Shown piece after piece: positions 49,201 through 58,199 of a DNA stretch of 64,000 nucleotides (its first letter is position 1; each line of letters opens with the position of its first letter). Under the pieces are notes generated by a model, which searched no databases, was not told the origin of the DNA, and saw nothing but the letters and a program-made list of their open reading frames with translations. The position numbers and the translations under genes were made by a program. Source of the stretch: Ilex aquifolium (taxonomy: Eukaryota; Streptophyta; Magnoliopsida; Aquifoliales; Aquifoliaceae); contig OX637405.1 in assembly GCA_951799425.1 (NCBI GenBank), positions 24,903,635 to 24,967,634 on the forward strand. Reading direction: 5' to 3'.

Positions 49201-51760
49201 GGAAGTTTACATTGATGACATGCTGGTGAAGTCACTAAAAGCAGAGCTCCACATCGAGCATTTAGCTGAGTCATTCCGAATTCTAAGGGAGTACAAAATG
49301 AAGTTAAACCCTGCGAAATGCGCATTTGGGGTCTCGGCAGGAAAATTTCTGGGCTTTATAGTCAACAGTAGAGGGATTGAAGCCAATCCAGAAAAGGTTA
49401 GAGCAATGATGGAAATGCAATCACCATCCAACACGAAAGAGGTGCAACGTTTGACAGGCAGGATAGCTGCACTGAGCTGTTTTGTGTCTAGGGCTAGCGA
49501 TAAATGCCAGCCATTTTTTCAAATCTTGAAGAAGGCATTCCACTGGGATGCCAAGTGTGAAGAAGCATTCGAAGACCTAAAGAGATATATGAGCTCTCCC
49601 CCTGTTCTGGTGAGCCCTCTAGAAGGGGAAATCCTCACCCTCTACCTAGCAGTTTCAGATTTTTCAACAAGTGCAGCGCTAGTTAGGGAGCGAGACAGAG
49701 CTCAGCAACCAGTCTACTACTGTAGCAGAGCTCTGAGGGGGGCAGAGGAGAGATATCCAAGGATGGAAAAACTCGTTCTAGCTCTGGTCACAACAGCTAG
49801 GAGACTTAGACCTTATTTCCAGGCTCATACTGTTGAGGTTCCAACAGATCAGCCAATGAAGCAAGTACTACACAAGCCGGAATCCTCAGGGAGGTTGGTT
49901 AAATGGGCCGTAGAGCTCAGCGAGTTTGATATCAGGTACAAGCCAAGAGCTGCCATCAAAGGGCAGATTTTGGCAGATTTTATTGCAGAATTCACAGCAG
50001 CAGCGCCTATGGAAACCACGGATTTAGTACCGGACCTTCCCATATGGAAGCTTTCAGTAGATGGAGCTGCCAATGCTCAGGGAAGCGGTGCAGGAATGAT
50101 CCTGACCTCCCCAGAAGGAATAGACGTCGAATATGCCCTCAGATTTGGGTTCAAAGCTTCAAATAATGAGGCAGAATATGAAGCCGTCATCGCTGGGCTT
50201 AATCTTGCCTATTCTATGGAAGCAGAGCAGCTGGAGATCTGCAGTGATTCTCAACTGGTGGTGAGGCAGATAGAAGAGTGTTACGAGGCAAGAGGCGAGA
50301 AGATGGTCCTGTACCTCAAAAAGGTACGAGAACTAATGAAACAGTTTGTGCAGGTTAAGGTCAGACACGTGCCTAGAGTGGAGAACTCACGAGCAGATGC
50401 TCTGGCAAGGTTAGCAACTGCCTCGCAGGAGGATTTGGATAGGCTAATTCCAGTAGAGCACCTTCCAAAACCCTCGGTAAGCATCGAAGAAGAGGAAATT
50501 CTATCAATTGAAGCTCAGCCGAGCTGGATGGATCCCATCGTAGAGTACCTTCAGAATGGAACTTTGCCAAATAATGCCAAAGAGGCATCCAAGCTAAGGG
50601 CCAGGTCAGCCAGATTTTCCCTGATGCAAGGGAAACTGTACAAGCATGAATTTTCAATGCCTCTCCTTAAGTGCGTAGGAGACGAAGATGCTAACTACAT
50701 ACTCAGAGAAGTACATGAGGGGATATGTGGCAACCACATAGGAGCTCGGGCCTTGGCAGGAAAAGTACTGAGGCAAGGATATTATTGGCCCACCATGCTC
50801 ACAAGCGCCACCGACTTAGTAAGAAAATGCAAAACTTGCCAAGAGCATGCTAATATGTCCCACTGTCCTCCCGAGCTCCTAACCTCGGTGGTAAGCCCAT
50901 GGCCTTTTCAGCAGTGGGGGTTGGACATTCTGGGACCCCTTCCCACCGGTGTGGGGCAGTGCAAGTTTGCCATCATAGGAGTGGATTACTTTACTAAATG
51001 GGCGGAGGTTGAACCTTTGGCAACGATCACAGAGCAAAAAGTTCAAAACTTCGTTTGGAAGTCGATAGTTTGCAGGTTTGGAGTTCCCAGAGCATTCGTG
51101 TCTGACAATGGAAAGCAGTTTGATAATTCAAAGTTCAAAAGTTTTTGTGCCGAGCTCGGAATCAAGAACTATTTCTCAGCTCCTGCCCATCCCCAGTCTA
51201 ATGGGCAGGCAGAGGTCACAATAAGAACCATAAAGTCAGCTTTGAAGACCAAGCTAGAAAACCTGAAAGGCAAGTGGGTGGAGTACATTCCGGAGGTGTT
51301 GTGGGCCTACAGGACCACCGCCAGATCTGCGACTCAGGAAACCCCCTTTGCTTTGGCCTTTGGGACCGAGGCAGTGGCCCCAGTGGAGATAGGGCTCCAA
51401 TCACCAAGGGTGGAGTTTGCGGATTCCGAGCACAATGATGAGTCTCTCTTGCTAAACCTCGATCTCTTGGATGAAAAGAGGGACAGAGCTCTGCACCGTG
51501 TCCGTACATACCAAAGGAAAACTGCAAGGTACTATGACAGGAGGGTAAGACACAGAAGTTTCAAGGTTGGAGATTTGGTACTTAGGAGGCTTATGCTTGC
51601 GAGAAAGGATCCCACGCATGGGAAATTGGGACCCAATTGGGAGGGGCCCTATATCGTGTCAAGGATAATCAGACCAGGGAATTACGAGTTGCAAACAGAG
51701 GAAGGAAAGGTTCTACCTCACTCGTGGAATGCCGAGCACCTTAAGAAGTTTTTTCAGTAA
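46289..51760 (+). CDS. gag-pol: Gag-Pol polyprotein, Tat lineage
   Basis: A single uninterrupted frame of 1823 aa from ATG 46289. In order: a coiled coil at about 34-70; a retrotransposon Gag domain at about 188-335; a basic Arg/Lys/Glu/Ser tract at 366-407; a zinc knuckle of CX2HX4HX4C form at 464-477; an aspartic protease with LIDNGSSA (D606) and later ILLGRPS; a reverse transcriptase with YIDDM at 974-978; a first RNase H at about 1115-1220; a second, archaeal-like RNase H at about 1253-1376 with VDGAA, NNEAEYEAV, SDSQLVV and ADALAR; and an integrase with an HHCC finger near 1475-1520, core D (LDILGP, about 1549), D (VSDNG, about 1608) and E (SNGQAE, about 1645), then a GPY/F-like end (NWEGPYIV). 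It makes the particle and copies and inserts the element. No stop or frameshift separates gag from pol. Every catalytic motif I looked for is present, so it is plausibly active. Confidence 0.97.
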   Translation: MVITRNMSRSQTNLPRMQDQPETAHGRQPGNIQEANSPINNELEALRLVNQRLLKENEELSKLVQRPREAPPAQEGQSNPPHREPRYWDPHREVSEGGEGSQARGYVPYVPPGNGHNDEVQSRNDRGERGDFFPYPQDRREQHWEQRFKDFQQELSHMKEAVKSKAPVTMDVLVQQTESPFTTGVLHFPLPPKFRMPQMEVFDGSKDPVDHLNTYKNQMELHGYQDPVRCRAFAITLKGSALNWFHRLPPASISSFKELSIAFVSHFIGARIHRKPSYHLLNVKQGPQENLRTYVQRFNSETLKVDVPDEKFAITAFIAGLGVQSKDLMFSISKNPQASMAEVLAKAEKYINSEEALLSKVVGTSSRKEKEKEEKRRDRSPRKEKGRERSPRRDRDRSPKRRGNVRDRLGPMQPELQPRYGPQRFTPLTAAVSQVLYEVQNEKFLKWPPRMKADPAKRDPTKYCDYHRDHGHHTDDCIQLKKEIEFLIQRGQLRRFIANDNQHRALPPPPPRQQAPAPHQQPLGEIRVISGGFAGGGESSSARKAHLRRVRAEEALEVHAVSKAPRLDTAITFSDADLEGCQYPHDDPLVVRAVVANGTVHRVLIDNGSSADIIFAPAFDKMDIGRQKLESVSTHLLGFSGERVLPLGSIQLVLTLGDPPCQATTTVKFLVVDAPSAYNILLGRPSLNSMKAIPSAYHLVVKFPTENGIGVVRGDQRVARECYMASMKGKEVENIQLDELDMRDEMETRPMPSEELEPVQLDEKPEHLVYVGSKLTAELKELLIQFLKENIGVFAWKQEDMEGIDPSVITHKLCVNPTCKPIKQKRRSFASERQRAINEEVSKLLQAKAIREVDYPTWLANVVLVKKTNGKWRLCIDFTDLNRACPKDSFPLPRIDLIVDATAGHELLSFMDAFSGYNQIRMDPSDQEKTSFVTEQGTYCYQVMPFGLKNAGATYQRLVNKMFQKQRGASMEVYIDDMLVKSLKAELHIEHLAESFRILREYKMKLNPAKCAFGVSAGKFLGFIVNSRGIEANPEKVRAMMEMQSPSNTKEVQRLTGRIAALSCFVSRASDKCQPFFQILKKAFHWDAKCEEAFEDLKRYMSSPPVLVSPLEGEILTLYLAVSDFSTSAALVRERDRAQQPVYYCSRALRGAEERYPRMEKLVLALVTTARRLRPYFQAHTVEVPTDQPMKQVLHKPESSGRLVKWAVELSEFDIRYKPRAAIKGQILADFIAEFTAAAPMETTDLVPDLPIWKLSVDGAANAQGSGAGMILTSPEGIDVEYALRFGFKASNNEAEYEAVIAGLNLAYSMEAEQLEICSDSQLVVRQIEECYEARGEKMVLYLKKVRELMKQFVQVKVRHVPRVENSRADALARLATASQEDLDRLIPVEHLPKPSVSIEEEEILSIEAQPSWMDPIVEYLQNGTLPNNAKEASKLRARSARFSLMQGKLYKHEFSMPLLKCVGDEDANYILREVHEGICGNHIGARALAGKVLRQGYYWPTMLTSATDLVRKCKTCQEHANMSHCPPELLTSVVSPWPFQQWGLDILGPLPTGVGQCKFAIIGVDYFTKWAEVEPLATITEQKVQNFVWKSIVCRFGVPRAFVSDNGKQFDNSKFKSFCAELGIKNYFSAPAHPQSNGQAEVTIRTIKSALKTKLENLKGKWVEYIPEVLWAYRTTARSATQETPFALAFGTEAVAPVEIGLQSPRVEFADSEHNDESLLLNLDLLDEKRDRALHRVRTYQRKTARYYDRRVRHRSFKVGDLVLRRLMLARKDPTHGKLGPNWEGPYIVSRIIRPGNYELQTEEGKVLPHSWNAEHLKKFFQ

Positions 51761-51840
51761 GTGTTACTTGTAATAGAACTACTTTTAAAAAAGAAAGAGC
51801 AAGCCTTTTATTCACCCTCCAATGGTCTCCAAAGTAGCAA

Positions 51841-52212
51841 GATGAGCTCTTCAGCTCATAAACAAACGATAAGCTTCAAAGCTTATAAATGCAAGATGAG
51901 CTCTTCAGCTCATAAACAAACGACAAGCTTCAAAGCTTATAAATGCAAGATGAGCTCTTCAGCTCATAAACAAACGATAAGCTTCAAAGCTTATAAATGC
52001 AAGATGAGCTCTTCAGCTCATAAACAAAATATAAGCTTCAAAGCTTATAAATGCAAGATGAGCTCTTCAGCTCATAAACAAACGATGAGCTCTTCAGCTC
52101 ATAAAAACACGATAAGCTTCAAAGCTTATAAAAGAAAGATGGGCTCCTCAGCTCATAACTACAGGATAAGCCTCAAAAGCTTATAAACAAAAGACGAGCT
52201 CTTCAGCTCGTA
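51841..52212 (+). repeat. 54-bp tandem repeats with twin hairpins
   Basis: Four full 54-bp units (51841-52056) followed by partial and diverged units. Each unit holds two small inverted repeats, GAGCTCTTCAGCTC and AAGCTTCAAAGCTT. The array starts about 80 bp after the gag-pol stop. The frame across it gives a repetitive Ser/Lys peptide (KMSSSAHKQTISFKAYK) but has no ATG of its own at the start, so I treat it as a structural repeat. Confidence 0.92.
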
Positions 52213-52216
52213 CAAA

Positions 52217-52333
52217 ATTCAAGGCTGAACGCTTCTTGAAGACACCAACAGTCAAATTCAAGGCTGAACGCTTCTTGGAGACACCAACAGTCAAATTCAA
52301 GGCTGAACGCTTCTTGGAGACACCAATGGTCCT
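52217..52333 (+). repeat. Three-copy 39-bp tandem repeat
   Basis: Units start at 52217, 52256 and 52295 with ATTCAAGGCTGAACGCTTCT and then GACACCAA(C/T). They follow directly on the 54-bp array. A separate two-copy block (GGTCAGAGCAGACATG at about 52433 and 52504) lies just beyond. Confidence 0.9.
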
Positions 52334-52712
52334 CCCCCCAGGACCAGATACCCTTGTGCACTGCCTACACACTCAAAGATCTCGAAAGGTCCAGAACAAC
52401 TGAGAACACCTATGAGGTCAGATGAGAAGTAAGGTCAGAGCAGACATGGTCTTCTGTTCTCCATCGATATCCGTGGTTCGACCTAGGGGGTCAGTGAAAG
52501 ACCAAGGTCAGAGCAGACATGATCTTCTGTTTTCCATCTACGTTCGTGTTTCGAACGAGAAGAGTAAGCTGAAATAACCTAACAGAATTCGAGATGAATG
52601 AAAAGTCTGGCATTCGAAATATCCGACAGTGCAAATATTCAGAAAAATACAAAAAGAGTCATAGTCTGATATCGCTTAAGAAAAGAAAGAACGATACAAG
52701 GAAACAAAGATT

Positions 52713-53801
52713 CTAGTCTTTCTTAAGTTCAGATTTCAGCTCAGCAACCTCTCCCTTCAGGCTAGCATTCTCTTTCTTCAGCTCATCCCTTTCCTGCTCA
52801 GCCTTTTGAAGCGAATTAAGGAGCTTCTGACCAACAGAGGTAAGGAAGATGGTGGACAGAGAGTCAGGAGAAGGGGAATCGTCCCTCTTACGCTTCCTCG
52901 AACTCGTGACGGTGTTTCCGTCCTTGTCAGAATCCCCATCCTCATCAGAATCAGAGAAAGAGGTCCAGGAAGAGTAAGGAATAGTGGAAAACTCAAACTC
53001 AGTAGCCTCAGCCCCAAGCAAATAGAGGTTTGCGCTCGTCATCAGCTCGGAATAAGTCTTAGACTCCACAAGCAACAACTCGTTGATATTCACCATCCCT
53101 GGTAAATCCAGGTCAGGTGGATCTGCACAGCAAGGACATAATCAGAGCATATTTTTAAAAGGAAAGTACTCAAAAGAGCTATGCTCGAGCTTACCAATAC
53201 GAGAGAAGCTCTTCCAGGACCGAGGAATCCTGGCTTTACGACAGCGATCCTCAGGAGACCTCCAAGCCTCTCCAGAAGCGAAGAAGAAACGCTCAGACCA
53301 CCCTTCAGGGTTGGAGGGAAGATCTAGAACCAGAGGGCGTAAATTGAAATCCCTCCAACGGAAGAAACTGAAGCAGGGGGCATTATCTTCCTCAATCTCA
53401 AAGAAGTATAGAAACTCAGAGACAAAGGGGAACCTGCCAAGAGCATGAAGGCGGCAGAACAAGAAGAAGCTTACCATAGCACCCCATCCTCGTGGAGAAA
53501 GGCGAGAAGGGCACAGGCCATAATAGGCAAGAACTCGCCCAATGGCCGGATGAATGGGAAGGCGAAGTCCCATGTCTATAGCACCTTCAAAGAAACAGAC
53601 TTCCCCTCGGGGAAGGTAGTTACAAGGCTCGTCGGAGGAAGAAACTCGCATAGGCAAGTCAAGATCAGGGAAAAACCGTTTCTTGATGTCCGTCAAATCA
53701 GAAGATTCAAGTAATGAAGGGGACAAATAGCGACAATGCCACTCCCATTCGATCCCAAAGGAGGATCGTTCCTGGAACAAAGAAGAAGTGGATGCGGCCA
53801 T
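52713..53801 (-). CDS. Antisense gene B: gypsy-type-transposon-domain protein, 338 aa
   Basis: Model: complement(join(52713..53122, 53195..53801)). The 72-bp intron has a GTAAGC donor and a TGTGCAG acceptor, phase 1, and the frame continues to a stop. The start is the first ATG (MAASTSSLFQ). Residues about 66-185 resemble the plant 'Transposase (putative), gypsy type' domain (PF04195 as I recall), with VCFFEGAIDMGLRLPIHP, YYGLCPSRLSPRGWGAMV and IPRSW. Exon 2 has KTYSELMTSANLYLLG, then a Ser/Asp-acidic stretch, a basic RKRKRDD (possible nuclear signal) and a C-terminal coiled coil (about 290-338). It is the shorter paralogue of gene A and lacks A's long tail. Upstream lie a pyrimidine-rich leader and a TATA-like TTTATTAATTA. 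Function unknown. The domain name is inherited and does not show transposase activity: I see no catalytic triad. Confidence 0.82.
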
Positions 53802-53928
53802 CGAAAATGCTGGTAAGGAAAAAGATGCAAGAAATCAAGAAGAAAGTCAAGAATAGGTCATGCACTTGAGAGCTTTTCAGGAAACTAAGAGCCAAGAAAG
53901 AGGGAATCAAGTGGCCTGTTCAGTTTCT

Positions 53929-53939
53929 TAATTAATAAA
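53929..53939 (-). promoter_or_regulatory. Candidate TATA element of antisense gene B
   Basis: CTTTATTAATTAA on the minus strand, about 130 bp before gene B's ATG and followed by a pyrimidine-rich leader. Position and composition are the only evidence. Confidence 0.35.
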
Positions 53940-53947
53940 GGTAGCAG

Positions 53948-54030
53948 CGGTTATGGAAAGTGGCTACGGTTATGGAAAGTGGTTGCGGTTATGGAAAGGG
54001 GAAAGACGTGGCGGTTATGGGAAGCGGTTG
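53948..54030. repeat. 19-bp direct repeats upstream of gene B
   Basis: CGGTTATGG recurs at 53948, 53967, 53986 and 54012; the first three are exactly 19 bp apart within GCGGTTATGGAAAGTGG-type units. The cluster lies 150-230 bp upstream of gene B on its own strand, where regulatory repeats could sit. Confidence 0.8.
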
Positions 54031-54921
54031 AGAGAAAAACGCGGGAAAAGAAACCAGATACTACCCCTCCTATTTGCACTCAAAACGACCAACGAAAATT
54101 CTGACCCCACCAAGCAATATACCCTCCATATTTGAGCTCAGCCCAGTAAAAAACAGAGCACTTGTATACCAAATCTTTGAGGTGTGAAAGCTCAAAGCCT
54201 CGCTTAAGGAAGGCCTAAAGCACTCCGCAAAGCAAGATGTGGGGAAAAGAGAGGTGAAACGTAGAAGAAGGTCCTCTACTCTTAGAGAAATGGAGCAACG
54301 AAATTTATTATCTGATCTAGAGAAGGGTTCGTTTAAAGAATCACGAAGCTCAGAAATAAACTTTAAGATCAGACAACAGAGCCAAATAGCTCAGAAAGCG
54401 CTCTTCAGTTCATACGGAAAAGACAAAGAGCTCAGAGCTCTCAAGTTCGAAAAAAGAGCCGTCTTAGCTCAGCAAGAATTTATAAGCTCACAAGCACGAG
54501 CTATGCAACTCTGAAGGAGCACGCCAGTTCAGAATATAGAGTTGAGCAGCTTAGGACGAAGAAGAATAAGGAGTGGACCCCTAGGGTACCAACTACCGAG
54601 CTTAAAAGGCTCGGGAAAAGCAGTCGAACATAACACCAAGTCCCCTGTACTCTTCAAACCTAGTAATTTTGCTTCAAGAAGTGCACAGCACCCCTCAAAG
54701 CAAAAGGGGGCAAAGGGAGTATACAAAGTTGAGTGCATGCAAAGCCAGGCAAATAAGTGCACCGTTGCGGTTCGAGTCGAAGTCGAATCAAAATCCAAGA
54801 ATACATATATGCTGAAATTGAAAGATATGTATATATATACTAAGCCAGCAAAAGAGCAATAAATGAAGTCAAAGACTACATCACGAAAAATTCTTTACAG
54901 AGAAATTACAACTAAAAAGAC
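54031..54921. other. Spacer between antisense genes A and B
   Basis: Non-coding DNA within the retrotransposon, rich in AGCTC words (for example around 54340-54500). The plus-strand frames at 54239-54514 and 54542-54862 have no domain and are not supported. Confidence 0.6.
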
Positions 54922-57550
54922 CTAGGATTCTGGAAAAAGAGGGATTGAAGGATCTCGCAGCTCAGTAGAGGAGTCCCTTGCTTCTGTTGCTGAGGGCTCA
55001 CCTTGAACAAGGGCTTCAGACACCACGACAGCTGAAAAGGATGCAGAAACAGGCACAGCAGGAGCTGCAGCAGAAAGCTCAGGAATCGTTGTTGAAGGCT
55101 CAGGGAGCGCGATAATAGCTTCTGAGGTCCCAGGGGCGGGTGTGTCTTGACTTATGGCAGCAGCTGGGGAGTCTGAGATATCCCCCTCATTGTCAGTGCC
55201 AGATTCTTCCATTTCCTCCTCAGTGGGGATGGGGAGATTGAAATCAAGGTCTGGATATGCTTTGGTAGCCTTACGCCTAAAAGCAAGCCATCCAGTAGCC
55301 CATGAAGTGGTGGCCTCATCCTTAAGCTCGACAAACTCTTTGTCTCTCTCTTGAACCAAATATTTCTGCTCCTCGAGCTCCTCACAGAGTTTGCCGTTAG
55401 CCTCACTGAGGGCAAAATAATCTTGATTAACCTGGATGAGCTCCCTCTTAGCGTCAAAGGCCTCCTGGTTAGCCTTGGACCACGCCTCAACCTTAGCCTG
55501 CAGGTCTTCCTTAACCGCCTTCAGCTCATCCCGAGTCTTCTTTTCCCCTTCCTCAGCTCTGGCCTTGACTGTCAGTGTATGTTTGAGATCGGAGGCTTGC
55601 TTCACCATCTGTTCGTTGAGACCCTCCATCTGCACTTTAAGGCTCTCCACCTGAGCTCTGAGGTCTTCATTCTCAAGAGACAATTCTGAAACCTTGGTCT
55701 TGTATTTCTTTAAGACCTGGAAAGAGCTCTCTTGAGAGCGAACTCGGTGCAGCAGACCTTTCGTATGAAGGGCAGCCTGAGAATATAAGGAAAGTACAGC
55801 AAATAATGTCAGACCACGAAATACAAACAAGCAAAGAGAGACAGGGGGTTAACACTCACAGTAGCAGCTCCCTGAAGGGCCAAAGAGATGGATTCCTCCA
55901 GGGGCATGGAAGCGGCCTTCAGGACATCAGATTCAGAAAAGATAGAGGAAAGAGCTCCAGCAGCAAGGTCTATATTGTCAAAAAAGGAGTCCTCATCTTC
56001 CTCCTCAGACTTTCTCTCTTTTTCAGTCACCTTCCCAGAAGCACTGTATTCGAACTTCCCGGGTTGAAGGTCGGGAACCAATTCCAAAGCCTCCTTGACC
56101 TCAGAAGAAGAAGGGGAAGCCTGATCCCTCTCCTGAGCAGACGCCAACTTAGAAGGGGCCACTGGAGGGGAAGAAGAGGTGGTTGCAGCCTGTGGAGTTC
56201 CAGAGGAGGAGGGCGGAGCCTTGCTTGGAACCTGTCCTTCAGCTGCAGAGGGGGGAGAAGATGCTTCCAGCCTGGGGATCTTAGCTCGAATGTTTGGGCC
56301 GCTCCTAGAGCCTACCCGAGCTTTGTGTTTCCTAGACCTGCCACCCACCATCAGCTCTGCAATTTTGGCCTGAAGCTCTTCTGGATCAACCTTCATGGTA
56401 GAAGGACCTGGAAGATCTGGAAGAAGTAGGAAAATGTAAAGAAAAAGAGAAAGGAAGGAAAGATAATGAAGAAAGGAAAAAGAATGGCGTTGAAATCACC
56501 TTCGTCAGCCCCTAAAACAGACAAGGGGATCGCTAAAGTCGCCACAGGAAGACTCAGACCTAGCTGTACCAGGTTCCTTGACTCAATCAAGTCGGCGTAC
56601 TTCTCTGGCTTGATCTTCTCCAACTTTGCTAGCAACTTTTTGTCCTCAGGGCTGAGCTCGTAGCGTTCACCTAAGAGGAAGAAAGTATGCAAATAAGAAA
56701 AGATAAGAGGCCGGCAGGTTCCAGATCAGAGCTCGAACTCAAGTAAGGACTCACGTAAATTATCTGGTTCAGCCCAGGCCGTAGGGATACCGAGTGTGTC
56801 TGTCTTATCAGCAGGGTTGTACTCCCAATTAGTGCCCCCGACAAAGAAGAAATGTTCCTTCCAGTGTTTATGGGAGGTCGGAATGTCAGAGATGAACTGC
56901 CTAACACTGGCACGCTTGGAGGCATACAAGAAGCCTCCGGAGGTCGGTTTTACATTGAAGAGCTCTAAGAACAAAGGAATGCTAGGAATCCCAAGTTTAT
57001 GCTTCTTAAACAGGACTAACAGACCAACCATGACGCCATAGAAGTTGGGGGAGATCTGGGAAGGGCACACATGAAAATGTTGCAGAACAGCCTTGATGAA
57101 GGGATGCAAGGGAAAGCGAAGGCCGTTGTCAAAAGCAGCAAGAAAGAAGCAGACTCTGTTATGAACTTTTTCTACATAAAAAACGGATCGATCTGGGCAC
57201 CAGGGTTCGACCCCAGGGGGAAAACCATACCGAACTTTATAAGACTTCATTAGCCTAGGGGCCTCTTTACTGCAGCCCACAGATTCGGCATGCCTAAAGG
57301 CAAACCCTAGATACGAGGTTTTTTCCTCCACCCTGACTCCACTTATCTTAGCTTTGCCTTTGTCAGGTCTGGGGGGCAGGGAAGATGAGGTGGAGGGAGG
57401 CTCCTCGGCGTAGACCTCAGCCTCTACAGCCTCTACACCCGGAAAATTATCAATCTCATCACCAACTTCCCCTAAATCCGTATCTTCCCCGGCTGACCTA
57501 GATCCTAGAAGTGAAACAGAGGAGCGAGTGGCTTCAGAAGAAGCAGACAT
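54922..57550 (-). CDS. Antisense gene A: spliced gypsy-type-transposon-domain protein, 792 aa
   Basis: Model: complement(join(54922..55776, 55860..56416, 56500..56670, 56755..57550)). The three introns are 83, 83 and 84 bp, all GT-AG; phases agree and the 2379-nt chain has no stop until its end. Residues 132-235 carry the core shared with gene B: VCFFLAAFDNGLRFPLHP, HVCPSQISPNFYGVMV and IPTAW. Exon 2 continues KPEKYADLIESRNLVQLGL. Exon 3 has a basic GGRSRKHKARV (possible nuclear signal) and Ser/Pro/Ala-rich filler. Exon 4 is a long coiled coil (about 520-650), then an acidic and Pro/Ala/Thr-rich tail. The family is common in plant genomes as retrotransposon-borne frames. No catalytic motif is visible, so a DNA-binding, scaffold or anti-silencing role is only speculation. 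The frame stays open upstream to 57877, so a longer N-terminus is possible, but MSASSEATRS is the likelier start. Confidence 0.85.
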
Positions 57551-58025
57551 GATAGGGAGAGAAAAAGGAAGATGGAAAGAGCGATAGAGCAAAGGGGGAT
57601 TAGTCAGGCACTCTCTAATGACCCGGGAATCAACACAGTGGCTCCCAACAGCAAGGATATGAACTACAGAACCCCAATCCACGAAGTGGTGAAGTGGGGC
57701 TAGACAATGGTCACGATTCCAAAAATAAAAGAACCGAAAAGCCCAAAAATGCAATAACCACCTCGAACTCGAGGGATCCAGAGCAAAAAAGGAAGAAATA
57801 AGGGCAAAGGACGTACCTAACCCAGGGATAGTGGCAAACAGGAACTTGGAACGAAATCGGAAAAGGAGGCGTCGCAAGTCTTCGAAACGAGGTCCGGAAA
57901 TTCGATTTCAGGCAAGAGAATAGAAAAACCAAGGCAAGAAGGACTGGAATCACAGAGAGAGCGGAGACGAAGGGCAGTAAAGAAGATGAATAGTGCGAAG
58001 AAGCAGTTTAGATAGCCGTTTTAAG

Positions 58026-58119
58026 CATTTAAAGCCTGGGAGACATGGGCTGAGACGTGCGCGGGAATCGAGGAAAGTCATGATGGCTATAAAACCGTCA
58101 GAAATCCTCCAGCCACGTG
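58026..58119 (-). promoter_or_regulatory. Candidate promoter of antisense gene A
   Basis: On the minus strand a G-box (GGCACGTGGC, core 58114-58119) is followed by a TTTTATAG element and a CTTTAAATG element (58026-58034), then a pyrimidine-rich stretch down to about 57950. This order resembles plant core promoters. The leader to the ATG would be about 450 nt. Confidence 0.4.
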
Positions 58120-58187
58120 CCAGCCACACGCACGTCTAACTCGTCTTGTACAAGTCATCCCCTGCCTGAGCTAACTCAAGGCAAGGG

Positions 58188-58199
58188 CTGGGGGGCAAC
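58188..58199 (+). other. Polypurine tract
   Basis: A G-rich stretch, CTGGGGGGCAAC, lies directly before the 3' LTR: the expected position of the plus-strand primer for reverse transcription. Confidence 0.7.

Noticed and set aside
46458..51527. Many smaller frames on both strands across gag-pol
   Set aside because: They are shadows of the 1823-aa frame.
51761..52186. Repetitive Ser/Lys frame after gag-pol as an extra gene
   Set aside because: It has no ATG at its start, is made wholly by the 54-bp repeats, and directly follows the polyprotein stop. The DNA hairpins explain it better.
51841..52333. CRISPR-like array
   Set aside because: The repeats are contiguous tandem copies without unique spacers, in a plant retrotransposon.
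53083..53714. Plus-strand basic frames opposite gene B
   Set aside because: Their composition (Arg/Lys/Gly-rich) is what a Glu/Ser/Leu-coding antisense strand gives. Gene B has splice logic and homology to gene A.
55806..56429. 207-codon plus-strand frame opposite gene A
   Set aside because: It covers an intron and two exons of gene A, shows no domain, and has the composition expected of a shadow frame.
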